64,000 nucleotides of DNA from CAIWHR01 sp963781285 (GTDB taxonomy: Bacteria; Pseudomonadota; Gammaproteobacteria; Burkholderiales; Casimicrobiaceae), in NCBI GenBank assembly GCA_963781285.1, contig CAWAFI010000005.1:310001-374000 (forward strand), written 5' to 3'. Below the pieces are notes generated by a model. The model saw only the letters and a list, made by a program, of their open reading frames with translations, was not told the origin of the DNA and did no database searches. Of this stretch, positions 61,092 to 64,000 are shown piece by piece (within the stretch, counting starts at the first letter, position 1; every line of letters begins with the position of its first letter). The translations under genes were made by a program, and so were the position numbers.

Positions 61092-62537
61092 CACTTTTCC
61101 CCGCCAAATACGTCGACGCCGGTGAACACGCAGGCGGGCGCCGCGTGGCCGACGCGGATAGCCTGCGACGGCTCGCCCTTGCCGCAGTAGGGTGTACCGA
61201 GCACTTGCATCGTCTCGGCATTGCCCACCCGCGCCAGGTTCCGCCAGAAGTTCGCGCTGATGCCGCGGTAGTTCGGATTCTTGACGACGGCGCCGAGCGT
61301 GCCGCGCTCGATCAGCCGGCCGCGCTCGCAGCCGAACTGGAACTTGTTGCGGGAGTCGTCGATCGACCACGAGCAGTTGGTTTCCATCAGCACGCCGCGT
61401 TCGATGCCGGCGATCATCTCGGCGAGCGTCGCGTCGCCCGGCTCGAGGTTGAGGTTCGCCATCCGGTCGATCGGCGGCCGGTTCCAGCCGTCGGCGCGCG
61501 TGTTCGACGTGCCGGGCAGGCCAGCGCGCACCTGCGAGATCGCCCCGCCCAGCGGTCGCAGCAGGACTCCGTCGCGAATCACGTGCACCCTCTCGGCGGG
61601 GGCGCCGTCGTCGTCCCAGCCGTAGCTCGCGAGCTCTTCGCTACGCGTCGGGTCGAACGTGACGTTGAGCAGATCCGAGCCGTAGCGGTAGTGCCCGAAC
61701 ATGTCGGGCGTGACGAAGCTGGTCCCCGCGTAGTTGCGCTCATCGCCGAGGATGCGGTCGAGCTCCAGCGGATGGCCGATGGATTCGTGGATCTGCAGGA
61801 TCATCTGGTCAGGCATCAGCAGCACGTCCATCGCGCCGCTCGGACAGTTCGGCGCATGGACGAGTTCGAGCGCCTCGTTGGCGATCCGCCGCGCGGCGCC
61901 GACGAATGCGAAGCGGGCGAGGATCTCGTCGCCGCCCTGCTGGCAGATGCCGTGATCGCCGTTCAGCGTTCGCACCTGCGTGTCGCCGTCGGCGTGCGCC
62001 GTGACCGACATGCTCGGGAAACAGGAAGCGGTAACGCTGGACGACGTCGCCGCCGGCACTGGTGACGAGCCGGTGGGTCGCCGTCCGCACTTCAATGCTT
62101 GCGTTCCAGTCGACGATGCGGGAGTCGATCGCGGCCGCGCGCGATTCGGTCATCAGGAGGTCGAACCATTCCCGCCGCGAGCGCGATGGCGCCGACAGCG
62201 ACGGTGACGCGTATTCGCCGCGCGGGGCGGGACGCGGGAGGGTGCGCGCGTCGAACAGCGCCAATCCAGCCGTTGCGCGCGCCCACGTGGCCGCGCGTTC
62301 GAGCGCGGCCGCGAGGCCGGCGGGCGACGTGTCGCCGGTGGCCGCGTAGCCGTAGCCGCCATCGGCATAGACCGTCGCCATGGCGCCGTGGTCGATGCAG
62401 GCGAACGGTGGCAACGCGACGTTCTTGCGGACGCCGTAGCACTCGCTCGTTTCGTCGACGATGCGCAGCGACCAGAAATCGGCGCCGCGCGTGACGGATG
62501 ACAGATCGGGAAGGGTGAGGCGATCGGCGTCGGGCAT
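61091..62537 (-). pseudogene. TldD-family metalloprotease, frameshifted
   Basis: Read from 62537, the N-terminal part (LPDLSSVTRGADFWSLRIVDETSE, then VQRYRFLFP) runs to about 62015. The remainder lies one frame away: MSVTAHADGDTQV, then the zinc motif HESIGHPLELD (HExxxH), and on to the stop at 61091. The join falls at a TTTCCC run, a plausible indel site. A corrected gene would encode ~481 residues. Either it is a base-calling error or the protease is inactive, leaving its TldE partner alone. Confidence 0.78.
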
Positions 62538-62561
62538 GGCTGTCGAGCGGGTTAGGCGGGG

Positions 62562-62882
62562 TTAGGCCCCGATTTGTACCAGCGTGCGCGGCTGAAGTGA
62601 TGAAAGGACGCCAAAAAGCCGGGGAATCAGTGGACGAAGCTCCTCAATTCGATTGCTCTTTGCCGCGAGAACGACCACCGCGACTGGCAATCTGCTGAGG
62701 TTCTGTTGGTGCCGAAGATTCTGATCCGCGGTGATCAAGACTTCGAAACGATCAGCCGCACGTGCGAGGAGCTCACCGTTCTTCAACCCAGACCATCCCA
62801 TTTCCTGGACAGTACGGACATCGTGACCAGGGAGCTCCGATTGCAGCTCAATAGGCAGCGACTCGTCAAGCAGGATGCGCAT
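62562..62882 (-). CDS. DUF5615 PIN-like toxin
   Basis: A 106-residue PIN-like protein. It opens MRILLDESLPIEL, with the first acidic active-site residues D6/E7, and continues with MGWSGLKNGELLARA and VLITADQNLRHQQN, which holds later acidic residues. DUF5615 proteins pair with DUF433 antitoxins, as in the VapBC45 type. They are thought to be ribonucleases. The start overlaps the antitoxin gene end by 17 bases. Confidence 0.8.
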   Translation of the reverse strand: MRILLDESLPIELQSELPGHDVRTVQEMGWSGLKNGELLARAADRFEVLITADQNLRHQQNLSRLPVAVVVLAAKSNRIEELRPLIPRLFGVLSSLQPRTLVQIGA

Positions 62883-63084
62883 CCGGCGCCAGCGCCTCGC
62901 GGGCAAGTTCCAGCGCTGCGACTGCTTGCTCCCGCGTCACAGACGGAAACGACATCAAGAACTCGTCGAGCGAGTCACCTGCTTCAAGATAGTCGAACAA
63001 ATTCTTGACAGGGACGCGCGTACCTACGAAGACGGGAGTGCCGCCAAGGATATCGGGATCGCGATGCACCACTGGCTGTTCCAT
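62866..63084 (-). CDS. DUF433 antitoxin
   Basis: A 72-residue protein with the DUF433 signature: RDPDILGGTPVFVGTRVPVKNLFDYLEAGDSLDEFL, here noted by its key parts DPDILGGTPVF and RVPVKNLFDYL. The winged-helix-like fold binds DNA and neutralises the partner PIN-like toxin. ATG 63084 is chosen. The antitoxin gene precedes the toxin gene in the operon, as usual. Confidence 0.82.
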   Translation of the reverse strand: MEQPVVHRDPDILGGTPVFVGTRVPVKNLFDYLEAGDSLDEFLMSFPSVTREQAVAALELAREALAPDAHPA

Positions 63085-63145
63085 ATGCCGCCCCAATTGA
63101 TAATTGGCGCACACATGATACGCCGGCTCCATCGCTTGCCTCGGG

Positions 63146-63469
63146 TTAGGCGGCAAATATCTGCTGCAGGGTTACCAGCGTGGACCGCAGGGTAGTAGGG
63201 CTTATCACCCCCACCCGCCTTGCCAGGCGCCTCTTGTCGATCGTGCGTATCTGATCCAGCAGGACCAACCCGTTCTTGCCGCTGAAGCGAAGGGGAATTC
63301 GGTAGGGCGCCGGTCTGCTGCCCGTCGTCATCGGCGCCACGATGACCGTGTGCAGATAGTCGTGCATCTCGGGCGGCGACACGACGACGCAGGGCCGAGT
63401 CTTCCTGATTTCGCTACCAAGGGTCGGGTCGAGCACGACGAGCCACACGTCGCCCCGGGAAACTACCAT
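63146..63469 (-). CDS. MazF/PemK-family endoribonuclease toxin
   Basis: A 107-residue MazF-type toxin. It starts SRGDVWLVVLDPTLGSEI, with KTRPCVVVSP and the catalytic-arginine strand, then VIVAPMTTGSRPAPYRI and GLVLLDQIRTIDKRRL. These toxins cut mRNA at short single-stranded motifs. The gene overlaps the antitoxin gene by seven bases. Confidence 0.9.
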   Translation of the reverse strand: MVVSRGDVWLVVLDPTLGSEIRKTRPCVVVSPPEMHDYLHTVIVAPMTTGSRPAPYRIPLRFSGKNGLVLLDQIRTIDKRRLARRVGVISPTTLRSTLVTLQQIFAA

Positions 63470-63711
63470 CGCAGCTCCGCGTCATTCTCGTTCCCGAATT
63501 CCGGCCAGACGAGCTTGTCATCTCTTGCCTCCGCGATCTTGCGGCTCGCCTCGGCCCAGCCTTCCCTGGCCTTCGCTTGCGGGCGACGCAGTACGATGCA
63601 GCCCTTCTCGAACACCATCTCGGCTTCATGCTCCAATCCGGCCTGCGCCAGCAGCGGCTTGGGAATGAGCACGCCTTGCGAATTGCCCATGCGGCGAATG
63701 GCGATTTTCAT
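63463..63711 (-). CDS. MazE-type AbrB/SpoVT antitoxin
   Basis: An 82-residue protein with an N-terminal swapped-hairpin AbrB domain: MKIAIRRMGNSQGVLIPKPLL. The C-terminal tail (EFGNENDAELRW) is the part expected to bind MazF. It represses its own operon together with the toxin. A TA-rich stretch (TAACATTGTTATAACGTTA) just upstream of the ATG contains inverted repeats and is a likely promoter and operator. Confidence 0.88.
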   Translation of the reverse strand: MKIAIRRMGNSQGVLIPKPLLAQAGLEHEAEMVFEKGCIVLRRPQAKAREGWAEASRKIAEARDDKLVWPEFGNENDAELRW

Positions 63712-63717
63712 GTTGGC

Positions 63718-63745
63718 CCCGTAACGTTATAACAATGTTATGCCG
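63718..63745. promoter_or_regulatory. AT-rich operator/promoter region of the mazEF-like module
   Basis: The plus strand reads GTAACGTTATAACAATGTTA just upstream of the antitoxin start. It contains the overlapping inverted repeats TAACGTTA and TAACAATGTTA. This AT-rich patch stands out in a GC-rich window and suits autoregulation by an AbrB-type antitoxin. Confidence 0.5.
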
Positions 63746-63760
63746 CCCCGGGGCTCGCTG

Positions 63761-64000
63761 TCAATCCGCCTTCGTCGCCAACCCGTCGAGGGGTTCGTTG
63801 AGATACGCCCGCAGCGGGCCAAGGTGGCGTGCATAGTTCTGCCAGCGACCCGAAGAGCGCTGGTAGAGCGGCTCCCGCACCTGCCACACGCTGGCGGTCT
63901 TGACCGCGTTGCGCACGCGATGAAAGGACAGGCAGTCTTCCTCCCAATCGAGTCCGCAAAAGGCAAGCAACCTCTCGACGGCCGGTCGAGGTTGGCGCAC
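63761..64000 (-). CDS. Sulfotransferase family protein, C-terminal part
   Basis: The last 79 codons of a gene continuing beyond the window. The segment FHRVRNAVKTASVWQVREPLYQRSSGRWQNY (key parts TASVWQVREPLY and SSGRWQNY) is the characteristic end of TPR-sulfotransferase proteins, where it shapes the PAPS site. The acceptor cannot be told. The gene is on the same strand as the toxin-antitoxin modules, just upstream of them. Confidence 0.75.
   Translation of the reverse strand: MRQPRPAVERLLAFCGLDWEEDCLSFHRVRNAVKTASVWQVREPLYQRSSGRWQNYARHLGPLRAYLNEPLDGLATKAD

Noticed and set aside
1..64000. tRNA, rRNA or CRISPR loci
   Set aside because: No cloverleaf with a TTCRA arm, rRNA core sequence or regularly spaced short direct repeats was recognised; a covariance-model scan would be decisive.

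Overview
The window is high-GC, densely packed DNA that reads as a betaproteobacterial chromosome. The evidence is the conserved block bamD - rluD - pgeF - phaC - phaB with phaR nearby, an rpfE-type gene joined to recJ, a Bug/TctC tricarboxylate-binding protein, a single LolC/E permease paired with LolD, and MazEF-type toxin modules. Order and genus cannot be fixed from this sequence alone. No rRNA, tRNA, CRISPR array or transposase gene was found.

Layout. 1-4.9 kb: a small catabolic group (end of a BKACE/DUF849 gene, a quinone oxidoreductase, two tandem TauD-type dioxygenases, a Rieske ferredoxin) followed by a UspA-hemerythrin fusion. 5.0-11.8 kb: a cluster for medium-chain polyhydroxyalkanoate (PHA) turnover: MaoC/PhaJ-like hydratase, a PHA synthase with class II signatures, a PhaZ-like depolymerase, an acyl-CoA synthetase and an acyl-CoA dehydrogenase. 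11.9-21.7 kb: mixed genes, including a YeiH transporter, frameshifted DUF3300 and DUF2950 genes, a GNAT, a DASS transporter, small exported proteins and a beta-carbonic anhydrase. 22.0-28.6 kb: a repeat-containing exported protein and an operon DUF3141 - phosphotransacetylase - acetate kinase - FabI, preceded by a well-placed FNR-type box. 28.6-31.8 kb: rimO, phaR and a phasin gene whose promoter lies between two TGC-N3-GCA palindromes that look like PhaR operators. 32-38.5 kb: a frameshifted TPR protein, a Bug protein, phaB, a class I phaC and a ZIP transporter. 38.5-51.6 kb: housekeeping genes (pgeF, rluD, bamD, dinG-like, recJ, rpfE-like, lolC/E, lolD, srkA, alkA-like). 51.8-59.7 kb: a peptide ABC transporter with two tandem binding proteins, two permeases and a fused double ATPase. 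59.7-62.5 kb: a TldE/TldD-like pair. 62.5-63.7 kb: two adjacent toxin-antitoxin modules. 63.7 kb to the end: the end of a sulfotransferase gene.

Three themes join the genes. PHA metabolism appears twice, as a route from 3-ketoacyl/acetoacetyl-CoA (PhaB plus class I PhaC) and as a route from beta-oxidation (PhaJ-like plus class II-like PhaC plus PhaZ), with PhaR and phasin as the granule control system. Low-oxygen fermentation is suggested by the FNR-type promoter ahead of the Pta-AckA operon. Several intergenic repeats are present. The most striking are two 266-271 bp elements with 23-25 bp perfect terminal inverted repeats and TA flanks. They share a folding plan and loop sequences while their stem sequences differ. 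One sits in the leader of bamD and the other abuts the recJ stop codon.

A caution: at least five genes change reading frame in mid-gene, and three more look suspicious. This many suggests base-calling or assembly indels as much as true pseudogenes, so frameshifted genes are described with both possibilities open.
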